From SIG440 sp045592585 (lineage in GTDB: Bacteria > Bacillota > Clostridia > Monoglobales > Monoglobaceae): 64,000 nt of DNA. Made by a program: the position numbers and the translations under genes. A model generated the notes under the pieces. That model was not told the DNA's origin, did not search any database, and saw only the letters and a list, made by a program, of their open reading frames with translations. The stretch is taken from the NCBI GenBank assembly GCA_045592585.1, contig JAZNVB010000026.1, positions 1 through 64,000 of the forward strand. The letters are read 5' to 3'. Position 1 is the stretch's first letter. Each line of letters begins with the position of its first letter. Shown here piece after piece: positions 1-8,394 of the stretch.

Positions 1-76
1 CGCCGAAACGCACATAGGCAAACAAAGTGTTATTGCTGCGACCGTCGTCTGCGGCGAGCGGCGAAGCCACTTTGTT
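1..76 (+). repeat. Truncated copy of the SD-to-start intergenic element (copy A0)
   Basis: The window opens inside a sequence that matches the 3' half of hairpin P2 of the dispersed element described for the other copies: CGCAC-AT-AGGC at 9-19 has the two-base AT bulge found in all complete copies. It is followed by a possible P3 helix, AACAAAGTG (21-29) with CACTTTGTT (68-76). Unlike the complete copies, no start codon follows, so this copy is either decayed or of a divergent subtype. The 5' part lies outside the window. Confidence 0.5.
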
Positions 77-80
77 CAGG

Positions 81-140
81 CTTGTGGGGAATTCTCACAG
101 CCTAAGGTGCAGGGGATGGGACAGTTGTCTGCATCCCCTG
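81..140 (+). other. Two consecutive hairpins upstream of the tail operon segment
   Basis: CAGGGGATG (110-118) pairs perfectly with CATCCCCTG (132-140), with a nested GACA/TGTC inside the loop. Just upstream, AGGC-TGTG and CACA-GCCT form a weaker hairpin within 78-103. No T-run follows, so a simple intrinsic terminator is not supported. The role is unknown. It could be a processing or attenuation site in the late phage transcript. Confidence 0.4.
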
Positions 141-159
141 AATTTGATAACGGAGTGAA

Positions 160-333
160 TTAACGTGAAAAATCACGTTAAGCCTCCGGCGGAATTTATT
201 GCACAGCAAAGCTTTTGTGCATAAAGGTACAAAACGGCTATGTGCGTAATTTCCATTACACGCCTTATATGCCCACAATAAGGGTTGTGTGTATTTTTAA
301 TTATTATTTGTGGGCAGAAAGGCTATGGAAATT
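160..333 (+). repeat. Dispersed SD-to-start element, copy A (type I)
   Basis: A complete copy between an SD-like GGAG (152-155) and the tail-tube gene. Hairpin P1 is TAACGTGA (161-168) with TCACGTTA (173-180). Hairpin P2 is GCAC+AGC (201-207) with GCT-AT-GTGC (237-245), carrying the AT bulge. P3 is AATTTCCAT (248-256) with ATGGAAATT (325-333), continued inward by GCCTT/AAGGC and GCCCACA/TGTGGGC. An alternative hairpin CCTTAT (263-268) / ATAAGG (278-283) competes with the GCCTT helix. The gene start ATG lies 3 nt after the end. A 19-residue reading frame (165-224, GTG start) begins at P1. Confidence 0.85.
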
Positions 334-336
334 ATT

Positions 337-816
337 ATGGCAGAAATAGTAAAGAGATACAAAAAACTTGCCTTTTACGGTGTGCCTGCAGATGGCGGTG
401 GTTATACATTTTACCGTATGAAGGGCTTTGATGAAATTGCTACGGCAAAAAATCCAAGAGAATATTCAAGACAGTATGTTGACGAAGAGTTTGAACAGAC
501 CGACGTGGTTGGCTATACACCGTCAATCACCTTTGGTTTTGACAGATTCAGCGGTGATGCTGTGCATGGGGACATTATCGGGATATTCGACGGCGAAAAG
601 GTGGGTGCTGATGCGGTAAGACCCATTATTATGGTTGATATGTCGGATGAAAATAATTCTGCAATCAAACGTGATTTTGCAGTTATTGCCGAAAACGAGG
701 GCAACGGCCTTGAAGCGTATAAGTACAGCGGAACCTTTCGTGTAAAGGGCGATAAGGTTTGTGGCACGGCAACAAGTGATGACGGTTGGCAGACCTGTAC
801 CTTTGTGGAGGAATAG
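337..816 (+). CDS. Phage major tail tube protein
   Basis: This 159-residue protein resembles tail-tube proteins of Gram-positive siphophages: it opens with a short basic segment, and its N-terminal half and position directly before the tail-assembly chaperone genes fit that family. It would polymerise into the tail tube around the tape measure. I chose ATG 337 rather than upstream in-frame starts because residues before it would be encoded by the inserted intergenic element (copy A), and all complete copies put the gene start 3-5 nt after the element. The SD supplied by this copy (GGAA) is weak. The next gene starts 3 nt after the stop. The identification is by family look and gene order; no catalytic motif exists to check. 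Confidence 0.72.
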   Translation: MAEIVKRYKKLAFYGVPADGGGYTFYRMKGFDEIATAKNPREYSRQYVDEEFEQTDVVGYTPSITFGFDRFSGDAVHGDIIGIFDGEKVGADAVRPIIMVDMSDENNSAIKRDFAVIAENEGNGLEAYKYSGTFRVKGDKVCGTATSDDGWQTCTFVEE

Positions 817-819
817 TCT

Positions 820-1164
820 ATGAATACAGAGGAACAGTTCATAGAAAAGGAGTTGTCTGTTGACCTTGACGGATACAAAGCACATCTTTTTTTATGCAGC
901 AGCATACTTGCAGAGTGCGAGAGAATAAAGGCTGCGGCAAGGGCTTTGCTGGAGGAAATCAAGACCTTAAAAGTAGACGAAAAAACGGCAGATGCCCGTG
1001 TTGAGGAATTTTTAACGGACAGCATAAAGAGGTTAATGGGGGATAAGGCGGCAAACGAACTTTTTGAGAGCCATACCCCTGAAATTACCAGTTTGACCGC
1101 GGTTTTGTGTCGTCTGATTTCGGGCATAGGCTCGGAACTTGGGAGTGCGGATGATGAAGAATAA
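820..1164 (+). CDS. Putative phage tail assembly chaperone (Gp14-like)
   Basis: A 114-residue acidic, mostly helical protein between the tail tube gene and the Gp15-type gene, the usual place of the first tail assembly chaperone, which coats the tape measure before tube assembly. SD GGAGG lies 8 nt upstream of the ATG (GTGGAGGAATAGTCTATG). The 3' end overlaps the next gene by 14 nt, in a different frame. Many siphophages express the second chaperone by frameshifting out of the first. Here the second gene has its own SD and start, so independent translation is more likely. Function is inferred from position only. Confidence 0.55.
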   Translation: MNTEEQFIEKELSVDLDGYKAHLFLCSSILAECERIKAAARALLEEIKTLKVDEKTADARVEEFLTDSIKRLMGDKAANELFESHTPEITSLTAVLCRLISGIGSELGSADDEE

Positions 1165-1720
1165 TCTGTGTGTTTATCCCCAATCGGTGAAGGTTGAGGG
1201 CAGAGAGTATGCAATCAATACCGACTTTTCCGTCTGGATTGAAATTGAACAGCAGCTTCTGGCAAGCGGCAGTAATGACGGCGAAGGTTTGGCAAGGGCA
1301 CTTGTTCTTGCCTTTCCCACCTTGCCTGAAAGCTTTGACCATGCCCTGAGGGGACTTATGTGGTTTTACAGCGAGGGATGCGAAGGGGCGGAAACAGGGT
1401 CAGGTGAGAGGCCCGCACCGGTTTATGACCTTAAAAAAGATTTTGAATATATCCGGGCAGGTTTTTTGTCGGAGTTCGGGATTGATTTGGTGGAATGTGA
1501 TATGCATTGGTGGCAGTTCAGACGGTTGCTTTCGTGTCTTGGTGAGAATTGCAGATTTTCGCAGATTGTGGCGTACCGTCGCACCGACACATCCAGAATA
1601 AAAAACCGTGAACTGCGAAGTTTTTATGAAAGAATGAAAAAACGGTACAGGCTTCCTGATATCAGAACGCCGGAGGAAAAGGAAGCTGATATGACGCGGA
1701 AGCTGGAGAACCTTTTTTAA
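1151..1720 (+). CDS. Phage Gp15 family tail protein
   Basis: A 189-residue protein with features of the bacteriophage Gp15 family: an N-terminal segment with YxINTDFSVWIEIE, a central FLSEFGIDL...MHWWQFRRLL stretch rich in Trp and Leu, and a basic C-terminus ending in a charged EEKEADMTRKLENLF tail. Members sit between the chaperone and tape-measure genes in siphophages of Gram-positive hosts and are thought to act in tail assembly. SD GGGAG (1141-1145) lies 5 nt before ATG 1151; a TTG at 1139 is in frame but has no SD. Confidence 0.75.
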   Translation: MMKNNLCVYPQSVKVEGREYAINTDFSVWIEIEQQLLASGSNDGEGLARALVLAFPTLPESFDHALRGLMWFYSEGCEGAETGSGERPAPVYDLKKDFEYIRAGFLSEFGIDLVECDMHWWQFRRLLSCLGENCRFSQIVAYRRTDTSRIKNRELRSFYERMKKRYRLPDIRTPEEKEADMTRKLENLF

Positions 1721-1735
1721 CTGTTCTTAAAAATC

Positions 1736-1767
1736 AGGGCTGTTTAAAATGCTTTTTTAACAGCCCT
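1736..1767 (+). other. Hairpin between Gp15 and tape-measure genes
   Basis: AGGGCTGTT (1736-1744) pairs perfectly with AACAGCCCT (1759-1767) across a 14-nt AT-rich loop. It fills most of the only sizeable gap within the tail operon (1721-1793). The sequence after it is not T-rich, so a full terminator is unlikely. It may reduce read-through or protect the upstream mRNA. Confidence 0.4.
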
Positions 1768-1793
1768 TAGATTAACAAGAGGGAAGGGATGAA

Positions 1794-3005
1794 ATGTCGT
1801 TTGATTTTGAGAAATATATAAAGGGGCTGGAAGACAGGGCGGAAAGCAATGATATCGGCAAAATGATTGCCTCCGGTATAGGTGTGGGTATTGATGAAAA
1901 TTCGTACCTTGCGGTTACGGCACTTGAGAATGTTTATGTAGAGCTTGAAACCTTTACCAAAAATGCCGCCAAGAATGCCGAGAACTTAGCAAAAAAACGT
2001 CAGCAGCGAGAGCTTGATAATTTAAAGAATGCCCTGAAGCTGGAATTGATATCCGAGCAGGAGTATTACGAAAAACTGAAAAAATACCGTGACGAAAATT
2101 TGCGTCAGGGCACAGATGCCTGGTATAAATATACAGAGGAGATTATCAGCTATAACAAAAGGCTTGCCGACGAGGCAGAAAAGGAGCAAATCAGGCTTGC
2201 AGAAAAAATCTACAGCTTGCAACAGGAACTTGAAGAGAACCTAAAAAAAACCAAAACCGATTGGTATTCGTCGCAAAAAATAAGACTTATCGGGGTAAAT
2301 CCCGATGGCAGCGATCAGGTATATCAGCAAAACAACTTGTCGGATTTCAGCGAGGAAACAAACCTCCTTGAAAGATACAGAGATGCCATTCTTGGCCTGA
2401 AAGCACTTGGCAACATTCCTGATGGAGTTTTCACCGAAATTGGTGATATGGATGTTGGTGATGCGGTTAAGGCGGCTGAGACCATCCTTAAGGTTGACGA
2501 GGAAACCCGAAAAAGATTTATTGATGGCTACAACAAACGGTCGGAGCTTTCGGGCAGTATTGCCGCACAGCTTAACGGCATCTTAAACAAAGAGGAGCTT
2601 CGCGAGGCCGGGATTTATTCTGCTGAGCAGTTTAATCAGGGTTATTTCCTTGCAGACGATGCCGAAAAGACTGCCTTTATAAAAACCCTCGAGGAGAGCT
2701 TTGCAAGTATTCCCGAGAGTTATTACACACTTGGTGAGGAATCGGGAGATGCCTTCGGAAAGGGTTTTGAAAGCCGTCTTTCACAGGCGGTGGCAGAGGC
2801 AAGAGTTATGATGCTTGACAGAATGAACGAACTTGTGGCAGAGCTTTCGGCTGTGACGGCGGAAGGCGGGCCGGGTGCAGTATCAAACCACAATGTGTAT
2901 AATACAAACTATACGTTTAATGCGTCACGGGATACCACAACGGCACAGTTGGCGGCTGCAAGGAATGCGGCAACTCTGGAGAAAATGAGGGGAGGGATTG
3001 GATAA
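1794..3005 (+). CDS. Short phage tail tape-measure-like protein
   Basis: A 403-residue protein, in the tape-measure position. Residues about 60-150 are strongly charged heptad-like helix (many K, E, Q, R), the centre is mixed, and the C-terminus (NYTFNASRDTTTAQLAA followed by a basic helix) is of the kind that ends many Gram-positive siphophage tape measures. Family members usually have 600-2000 residues and contain hydrophobic membrane-crossing segments. This one is short and shows no clear transmembrane stretch. At roughly 0.15 nm per residue it would set a tail near 60 nm. SD AGGGAAGGGATGAA precedes the ATG. It could be an intact short form or an internally deleted gene. The stop overlaps the next start (TAATG). 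Confidence 0.65.
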   Translation: MSFDFEKYIKGLEDRAESNDIGKMIASGIGVGIDENSYLAVTALENVYVELETFTKNAAKNAENLAKKRQQRELDNLKNALKLELISEQEYYEKLKKYRDENLRQGTDAWYKYTEEIISYNKRLADEAEKEQIRLAEKIYSLQQELEENLKKTKTDWYSSQKIRLIGVNPDGSDQVYQQNNLSDFSEETNLLERYRDAILGLKALGNIPDGVFTEIGDMDVGDAVKAAETILKVDEETRKRFIDGYNKRSELSGSIAAQLNGILNKEELREAGIYSAEQFNQGYFLADDAEKTAFIKTLEESFASIPESYYTLGEESGDAFGKGFESRLSQAVAEARVMMLDRMNELVAELSAVTAEGGPGAVSNHNVYNTNYTFNASRDTTTAQLAAARNAATLEKMRGGIG

Positions 3006-3859
3006 TGGAATTGATGATAAAGTATAAAAACAGTCAGGGGACTGTTGAAATTTCGGGGAATTCTGCAAACCCCATTCGTCTGACCGATGCGGATGGGCTT
3101 GGAATTGTGGGGCGTGAGTATATTGCGGCATATTATTCGGGCTATGATGGTCAGGAAACAGTATCTTCACGGGCACTTCCCCGAACAGTTACCTTAAAAG
3201 CTGAAATCTGTGGCAATAATATATCGGATATTGCGGCAAAAAGCTTGCGGATTTTAAAAGAGCCGGGCTGGCTTTATATCAAAGACGGTGAAATTTACAG
3301 AAGGATTTACTGCAATCAGGTTATTATTCCTGATCCCACCCGTGTTTTAAAGGGCCGAATCGCCGGTCTTGCGGTGCAGTTTGTGTGCGATAATCCCTAT
3401 TTTGAGGATGGGCGCGAGAGTACCATTCCACTTTATATGCGAACTAAAAATCTTAGAACTCCATTTACTCTGCCCACAGCTTTTGGGACAACTGTTATGG
3501 GGGCAAGGGTTAATAATCAGGGTGACTGCACCATTGAGCCGTGGATTTATATTATCTGCCCCAAGGAACTTCAAAATGCAGAAACTGTGATAATAACCAA
3601 TAATACCACAGGTGCACGGATTGTTCTTGAGTATGCTCCCAAAGCCGGAGATGAGATTATCGTGGATATAAAAAACCGAAAAATTGCAAGTAGCATTACG
3701 GGAAATCTGCTTAACAATCTGTCGGATGACACGTTTTTGGGAGATTTTATTCTGGAAAAAGGAGTAAACGATTTGTCGGTGTTTGTGGGGGATGTGCAGT
3801 CGGAATTTACAGTTGAATGTAAATACAGCAATATCTATTGCGAGGCGGTGATTGTGTGA
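3005..3859 (+). CDS. Siphophage distal tail protein (Dit-like)
   Basis: A 284-residue protein of the siphovirus tail (Sipho_tail) type. The N-terminal half carries the family-like stretch ending in an ALPRTVTLKAEI segment followed by the helix-rich ring domain, then IPDPTRVLKGRIAGLAVQF and a conserved DNPYF motif near residue 135. Dit forms the hexameric hub between tail tube and baseplate. The start overlaps the tape-measure stop by one base and its own stop overlaps the next gene by 4 nt, so the three genes are probably translationally coupled. Confidence 0.82.
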   Translation: MELMIKYKNSQGTVEISGNSANPIRLTDADGLGIVGREYIAAYYSGYDGQETVSSRALPRTVTLKAEICGNNISDIAAKSLRILKEPGWLYIKDGEIYRRIYCNQVIIPDPTRVLKGRIAGLAVQFVCDNPYFEDGRESTIPLYMRTKNLRTPFTLPTAFGTTVMGARVNNQGDCTIEPWIYIICPKELQNAETVIITNNTTGARIVLEYAPKAGDEIIVDIKNRKIASSITGNLLNNLSDDTFLGDFILEKGVNDLSVFVGDVQSEFTVECKYSNIYCEAVIV

Positions 3860-4983
3860 ATGATGTGTTCTTTTATAATTTCAGCTTTGAGCCAATAGAA
3901 CAGCTTTCGGGCTTTGTTTCCCTTAATGCCACCAAAAAGTACTGCGGATTTGGAACAGTGGAAATTCACTTCCCCATAAGCAGAACAGAAATTATTGGGA
4001 TGCTCAGGGATAATCCGTATATTATCTGCATTGTAAAGGATGTGCAGATGATAGTTACCGGTTGGCGGCTTGATGATGATATAGCCATTTTTGGCAGAAC
4101 TCCGGAATGGCTTTTGACAAAGAGGGTGGTTGCACCCTTTGTCCTTACACAGAAATCCTCTGCTGAAATTGCCAATTATGCGTTGCAGACGGCTATGGGC
4201 GATTTTGTGGATGTGCAGGGCGGCACCGTTGCGGGTGATGTGACCGATTATTCGGCAAAGGAGCCCAAAACTGTATATGACACCGTGTGCAGCGTGCTAA
4301 AGCCATCGGGGCTTGGATTTAAACTTTGTGCGGATGTAAAGAGCAAAGGCTTTGTATTTTCGGTTTATAAAGGTAATGAACGTTCGTTGTTGATTTCGCC
4401 TTCAAGCCGCACCGCCTGTGATATGAGATATACCTGTGATATTCAGGACAAGGTAGACAATTGCGGTTGGTATCAAAGGGAAATGACGGATATGGGAAAT
4501 TGGAGTGCGTTGGATAATTCCCCTGCACTTACAGCAGGAAATGAGGATAATTATTTTACCTGCTATAAAATTACAACAGAAGGCACACAGTTTGGCCTGA
4601 ATTGTCCGGCGGGGTGGTATCTTTATTGCGATACGGCAGACGGTGTGTGGAAGGTATCTGCCGATAAGCCCACTGTTAAATGGACATACCATGACAATTC
4701 AACTGCCAAGGGTGCGGCACTGTGGGAAGGGATTTTAAATAATGTTAAAACTCCCCAACAGGCAAAGGCGGATTTTGCCAATATGAAGGCCGTTGAACAA
4801 GGCGAAACAGCCCTCAGACACGTGGAATACGGCTCTGACTATATGGAGGGGGATATTGTAAGAGTGCAGACACAATTTGGTGATTACAAACGCACAGAGA
4901 GAAAAAGAGTGACTTCGGTGGAGATTTTTTATGATACAGATGCTGTGGGGACAAAACCTACATTAGAAAGTTTGGAGGAGTGA
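3856..4983 (+). CDS. ReqiPepy6 Gp37-like tail protein (Tal position)
   Basis: A 375-residue protein resembling the Siphovirus ReqiPepy6 Gp37-like family: it begins with a beta-rich domain that includes FSLNATKKY-type and VTGWRLDDD segments, then a central helical part, and ends with GDIVRVQTQFGDYKRTERKRVTSVEIFYD, typical of the C-terminal part of tail-hub proteins. It occupies the place of the tail-associated lysin/hub (Tal), after Dit. The GTG start at 3856 overlaps the Dit stop (GTGA), with GAGG about 10 nt upstream. No peptidoglycan hydrolase domain is visible, so it appears to be the structural hub only. Confidence 0.75.
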   Translation: MNDVFFYNFSFEPIEQLSGFVSLNATKKYCGFGTVEIHFPISRTEIIGMLRDNPYIICIVKDVQMIVTGWRLDDDIAIFGRTPEWLLTKRVVAPFVLTQKSSAEIANYALQTAMGDFVDVQGGTVAGDVTDYSAKEPKTVYDTVCSVLKPSGLGFKLCADVKSKGFVFSVYKGNERSLLISPSSRTACDMRYTCDIQDKVDNCGWYQREMTDMGNWSALDNSPALTAGNEDNYFTCYKITTEGTQFGLNCPAGWYLYCDTADGVWKVSADKPTVKWTYHDNSTAKGAALWEGILNNVKTPQQAKADFANMKAVEQGETALRHVEYGSDYMEGDIVRVQTQFGDYKRTERKRVTSVEIFYDTDAVGTKPTLESLEE

Positions 4984-4987
4984 TGAA

Positions 4988-5866
4988 ATGGGTATTACAT
5001 ATAGTTTTGCCGATAACACGGTTTACGGAACAGAGGATATAAACGATATAACCCGAAGCCTGGTGGGGGCAGGGGTTGCACCTTTTGTTTCAAAGGATAG
5101 CTACAATGTTTCGGATTTGAATGTGCTGACATCGGCTCTGGTTGGGTCGGGAGTTCAGCTTGAGGGCTGCAAATGCACTGTGTGGAATAAGGGTGCTCAG
5201 AACATGGCAGTGAATATTGCTCAGGGTATTGTGTTTTTTGAAGGTGGGGTAAGACTCACGGTTGACGAAGATGGCTGCACAGTTGCGGTAGAGCCCAATA
5301 AAGCAGGGGTGGTATATGCATACTACAATCAGGCATTGCAGACGGCGGATATTTTATTTGCCGACAGCCTGCCCGACACCGGTGAGAGTGTTTGCCTTGC
5401 TGAAATTTCGGCTCAGGGTGAGCTTACAGATAAAAGACAATTTGCCCAGTCAAAGATTGCAACGCTGGGCAGAAATGTAACTTACAACGGACAATTGCAG
5501 AAGGTGGATAAGTATCTTTATGGGGAGAATGCGTCAACCAGTAAGGTAAGATATGTCCTTAAGGAAGCAAAGGCTGAATTAAGTAAGTTCAGATATGTGT
5601 TGGTTTCAGGACAGCAAAAGCACGAAGGTCGACCTGCTCATGGGGGTGTTTTTGATATTGAGGCAAAGCAATTCTTATTTTCCCACGAGATGCTGGCATA
5701 TAATGAAGTTCGCTATAATACGAAAAAACTGATAACAGGTGCAAATGCAATAGAATATGGCTTTGATATACTGAATAATATGTTGATTTTTTATGCATTT
5801 TGCTCCCCTATAAATGTACCGTATATTGATAATGCTGATTATAAATTTGATATTACATTTGTTTAA
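4988..5866 (+). CDS. Phage baseplate / tail fibre protein, unassigned
   Basis: A 292-residue protein downstream of the tail hub. Its N-terminus (ITYSFADNTVYGTEDINDI) resembles the start of baseplate proteins in gut Clostridia phages, followed by beta-rich repeats about residues 60-160. The C-terminal half differs in character and may be the variable receptor-facing part. SD GGAGGAG (4975-4981) overlaps the preceding stop region, 6 nt before the ATG. The exact role is not recognised. Position implies a baseplate or receptor-binding component. Confidence 0.55.
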   Translation: MGITYSFADNTVYGTEDINDITRSLVGAGVAPFVSKDSYNVSDLNVLTSALVGSGVQLEGCKCTVWNKGAQNMAVNIAQGIVFFEGGVRLTVDEDGCTVAVEPNKAGVVYAYYNQALQTADILFADSLPDTGESVCLAEISAQGELTDKRQFAQSKIATLGRNVTYNGQLQKVDKYLYGENASTSKVRYVLKEAKAELSKFRYVLVSGQQKHEGRPAHGGVFDIEAKQFLFSHEMLAYNEVRYNTKKLITGANAIEYGFDILNNMLIFYAFCSPINVPYIDNADYKFDITFV

Positions 5867-5881
5867 GGGAGGGAAATTGAT

Positions 5882-7093
5882 ATGCTTGAATTTAATGTAC
5901 AAAATCAGATAATAAAGCGGACAGACAGTCTTTTGCCAGTTGCCGACAGCCGCAATTATTTAAAGGCAGAGTTTAAAGTTACCGATGAATGGCAGGGAGC
6001 AATTGCTGCTGTGTTTGGTTACGGCAAAAGCTTTTATCGGGTGCTGCTTGATAATGATAACTGCTGTATAGTTCCCTGGGAGGTAATAAAAGCACCGCAG
6101 TTTACGGTTTCTCTTTATTGTGAAGGTGAAAGCCTGATAACCTCAAACACTGCCGAAGTTTTGGTTGAACCATCAGGAATGAAGGAGGGAGCACAGCCCA
6201 CAGAACCCACCTCCGAAATATGGCAGCAGTATATGTTGAAGATGCAGCAGAATATAGAAAATGCGGTACCTTACATTGGCGAAAACGGAAATTGGTATTT
6301 TTATGACGTTGAGCTTGGCGGGTATACGGATTCGGGGATGCTTGCCGCACCCGAAAAAGGCGTTGACTATTGGACAGAGGCGGACAAGGAAGAAATTCAA
6401 AGGTATATTGACAAACAAGTGGGCGCAGTTGAAACCTCTTTAGAAGAACACAGCTCTTACGCCACTAGTCAAAGAGGCTATTTAGAAAATCTTTCAACAA
6501 CCGATAATTCAAATTTAGTTGCGGCAATAAATGAGGTAGACGGGAAAATTGATGATATTACACCCTTTGTTGTCAATTTCACAAAATCGGATGATGGCAC
6601 TATAACAGCAGACCATTCTCTTTTTGAAATACAAGATGCATATGCGGCTCAAAAAAATATCATTTGTTATTTGTCGTACAGAGCAAAGCCTTCAAGCCCT
6701 GTATTTGTTGAACAGTTTTATTATATAGGGAATTACAGAGATAATATTATGTCTTATGCTCCAACACCTTATTTTGCCAGCTTACGTCATGATAGCTATT
6801 CCTGTTTGTGTTGTGATACAACCCTTAAATGGACTTTGAAAACATACAGTGTTGCTGACAAAAACTATGTCGACGAACAAACCGACAAAGCAGAATTGAT
6901 AACAAACAGAGTTATGGCGGTAAATGCAGAGTCGGACCACGAGCACTACCCTACCGCCGAAGCTGTTTTTAGAGCGGTTGACGATGTAAAAGTAGAACTC
7001 CATTTATATGCGGATGAGTTGGCGGGCGATATAGAAACCGCACTTGACGGGATTATAGCTATTCAGAATCAGCTTATGGGGGTGAGTGAATGA
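5882..7093 (+). CDS. Phage baseplate upper/receptor-binding protein (BppU-like N-terminus)
   Basis: A 403-residue protein. The N-terminal 100 residues (LKAEFKVTDEWQG, FYRVLLDNDNCCIVPWEVI) resemble the N-terminal domain of BppU-type baseplate proteins. It is followed by a linker with the GENGNWYFYD and GYTDSG turn motifs and EKGVDYWTEADKEEI, widespread in phage tail proteins of Bacillota. A coiled-coil-like helix follows (about 165-225), then a distinct globular region 230-310 and a helical C-terminus with DHEHYPTAEAVF. The modular build fits a trimeric receptor-binding fibre. The end overlaps the next gene by 4 nt. Confidence 0.62.
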   Translation: MLEFNVQNQIIKRTDSLLPVADSRNYLKAEFKVTDEWQGAIAAVFGYGKSFYRVLLDNDNCCIVPWEVIKAPQFTVSLYCEGESLITSNTAEVLVEPSGMKEGAQPTEPTSEIWQQYMLKMQQNIENAVPYIGENGNWYFYDVELGGYTDSGMLAAPEKGVDYWTEADKEEIQRYIDKQVGAVETSLEEHSSYATSQRGYLENLSTTDNSNLVAAINEVDGKIDDITPFVVNFTKSDDGTITADHSLFEIQDAYAAQKNIICYLSYRAKPSSPVFVEQFYYIGNYRDNIMSYAPTPYFASLRHDSYSCLCCDTTLKWTLKTYSVADKNYVDEQTDKAELITNRVMAVNAESDHEHYPTAEAVFRAVDDVKVELHLYADELAGDIETALDGIIAIQNQLMGVSE

Positions 7094-7752
7094 GTATAGC
7101 GGAAAAACTTACAGTCATAGCAGAAAATGAACAAAAGGTTTATGATGCAGGAAAAGAAGAAATGAATGATGTTTGGTGGAATGTGGTTAGCAGAAATGAA
7201 CCATATATGTTTCGAGGGGTAGATTTCAGCCATGTTGGCGGATTTAACCCACCTTTTCAACTTAAACCTAAAGGCGATGTTCCATATATGTTTTATTATG
7301 CGAAAAATATGGGCGTTATAACAGCGGAAGAACTTGACTTTAGCGGGGTTACAAGTATGAACACAACATTTGACCATACAAGTGGCATTTCCGAAATAGA
7401 GTTGTTGGACTTGCGAAACGCAACTAATTTGAGATATATGATTAACGAGTGTTATTCATTGACAAAAATCGGCAAAGTAATACTAAAAGATGATGGCACG
7501 CAAGATTTTCCTGGAACATTTAATGCGTGGAGTTTAGCAGATATAACATTCGAAGGCAAAATTGGAAATAATATCAGTTTTTATCTCTGCTCTCAGCTAA
7601 CTTATGAAAGTCTTATGAGTATAATCACCGCGTTATATGATTATTCGGGTACTGGTGAAACGCGCACACTTACACTACACGCATCTGCAAAAGCAAGGTT
7701 GACAGAAAGCGATATTGCAATTACAACGCAGAAAGGATGGACGATTGTATAA
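7090..7752 (+). CDS. Phage tail-tip protein with BspA-like leucine-rich segment
   Basis: A 220-residue protein. After a short N-terminal coil (IAENEQKVYDAGKEE), residues about 75-180 show BspA/LRR_5-like repeats: ELDFSGVTSMNTTFDH, IELLDLRNATNLRYM, CYSLTKIGKVIL, LADITFEGKIG. It ends with the segment LTYESLMSIITALYDYSG, common at the end of such gut proteins. In phages of gut Clostridia such repeats commonly form the adhesive part of tail tips. Start ATG overlaps the previous stop (ATGA). Confidence 0.6.
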   Translation: MSIAEKLTVIAENEQKVYDAGKEEMNDVWWNVVSRNEPYMFRGVDFSHVGGFNPPFQLKPKGDVPYMFYYAKNMGVITAEELDFSGVTSMNTTFDHTSGISEIELLDLRNATNLRYMINECYSLTKIGKVILKDDGTQDFPGTFNAWSLADITFEGKIGNNISFYLCSQLTYESLMSIITALYDYSGTGETRTLTLHASAKARLTESDIAITTQKGWTIV

Positions 7753-7952
7753 TGAAAAAAACAACGATTGAACTTACAAAGCTCACGGCAACAGAGGGAA
7801 TGATGCTTACAAACGGTGAGGCATGCGGCAAGGAAATTTACCTCGGTTGTAATGATAATGAGGATAACTGGCATGAGATCACCGAGGCAGAGTATGAGGC
7901 TATTCTCGCCGAAGAAAAGGCGATTATGGAAAAGGAAATGGAGAGGATTTAA
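7752..7952 (+). CDS. Small conserved phage protein of the tail-fibre/holin junction
   Basis: A 66-residue acidic protein beginning MKKTTIELTKLTATEGMML and containing DNWHEITEAEYEAILAE. Short proteins of this form recur between the tail fibre and holin genes in gut Clostridia phages, in the place taken by XkdX-like proteins elsewhere. The start overlaps the preceding stop by one base (TAATG). An in-frame upstream ATG (7737) has no SD and would lie within the previous gene. Function unknown. Confidence 0.6.
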   Translation: MKKTTIELTKLTATEGMMLTNGEACGKEIYLGCNDNEDNWHEITEAEYEAILAEEKAIMEKEMERI

Positions 7953-7953
7953 A

Positions 7954-8394
7954 GTGACAAATCTTAAAGTGATGATATGCACAATGTTTGGTGTGGCTGG
8001 AGGCCTTGTTGCAAGGCTGTTTGGCGGCTGGACAGAAGATATGATAACTCTTGTGATATTTATGGCAGTTGATTTTGCTATGGGGTTGATTGTCGCAGGA
8101 GTATTCCACAAAAGCAACAAGTCAGCAAGTGGCAATCTTAGCAGCCGTGCAGGGTGGGCAGGTCTTTGCAAAAAGTGTGTTACGCTGCTTTTTGTGCTGA
8201 TAGCTCATCGGCTGGATGTGTCGCTGGAGGTTAACTACATACGTACTGCCGCAATTATTGGTTTTATTCTCAACGAGGCATTGTCCATTGTGGAAAATGC
8301 AGGACTTATGGGAATACCTCTTCCTGAGGTTATAACTAAGGCAATTGATATCTTAAAGAAAAAAAAGGAGAACGATGCCTTTGAAGATAATTGA
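7954..8394 (+). CDS. Phage holin (toxin-secretion/phage-lysis holin family)
   Basis: A 146-residue membrane protein with hydrophobic segments at about 6-24, 30-50 and 68-85 and a charged Lys-rich tail, in keeping with the Phage_holin_4 type. It would form lesions in the cytoplasmic membrane so that the endolysin encoded next can reach peptidoglycan. I placed the start at GTG 7954, preceded by GGAGAGGA; the longer in-frame reading from 7816 lies inside the previous gene. The 3' end overlaps the amidase gene by 20 nt. Confidence 0.78.
   Translation: MTNLKVMICTMFGVAGGLVARLFGGWTEDMITLVIFMAVDFAMGLIVAGVFHKSNKSASGNLSSRAGWAGLCKKCVTLLFVLIAHRLDVSLEVNYIRTAAIIGFILNEALSIVENAGLMGIPLPEVITKAIDILKKKKENDAFEDN

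Noticed and set aside
110..140. Perfect hairpin before the tail-tube gene read as an intrinsic terminator
   Set aside because: No T-run follows; it is reported only as a hairpin.
513..1214. Long open frame on the minus strand across the tail genes
   Set aside because: It runs antisense to three well-supported phage genes, has no SD and no recognisable protein features.
820..1720. A lambda G/GT-type programmed frameshift between the two tail chaperone genes
   Set aside because: No slippery heptamer was found in the overlap, and the second gene has its own SD and ATG.
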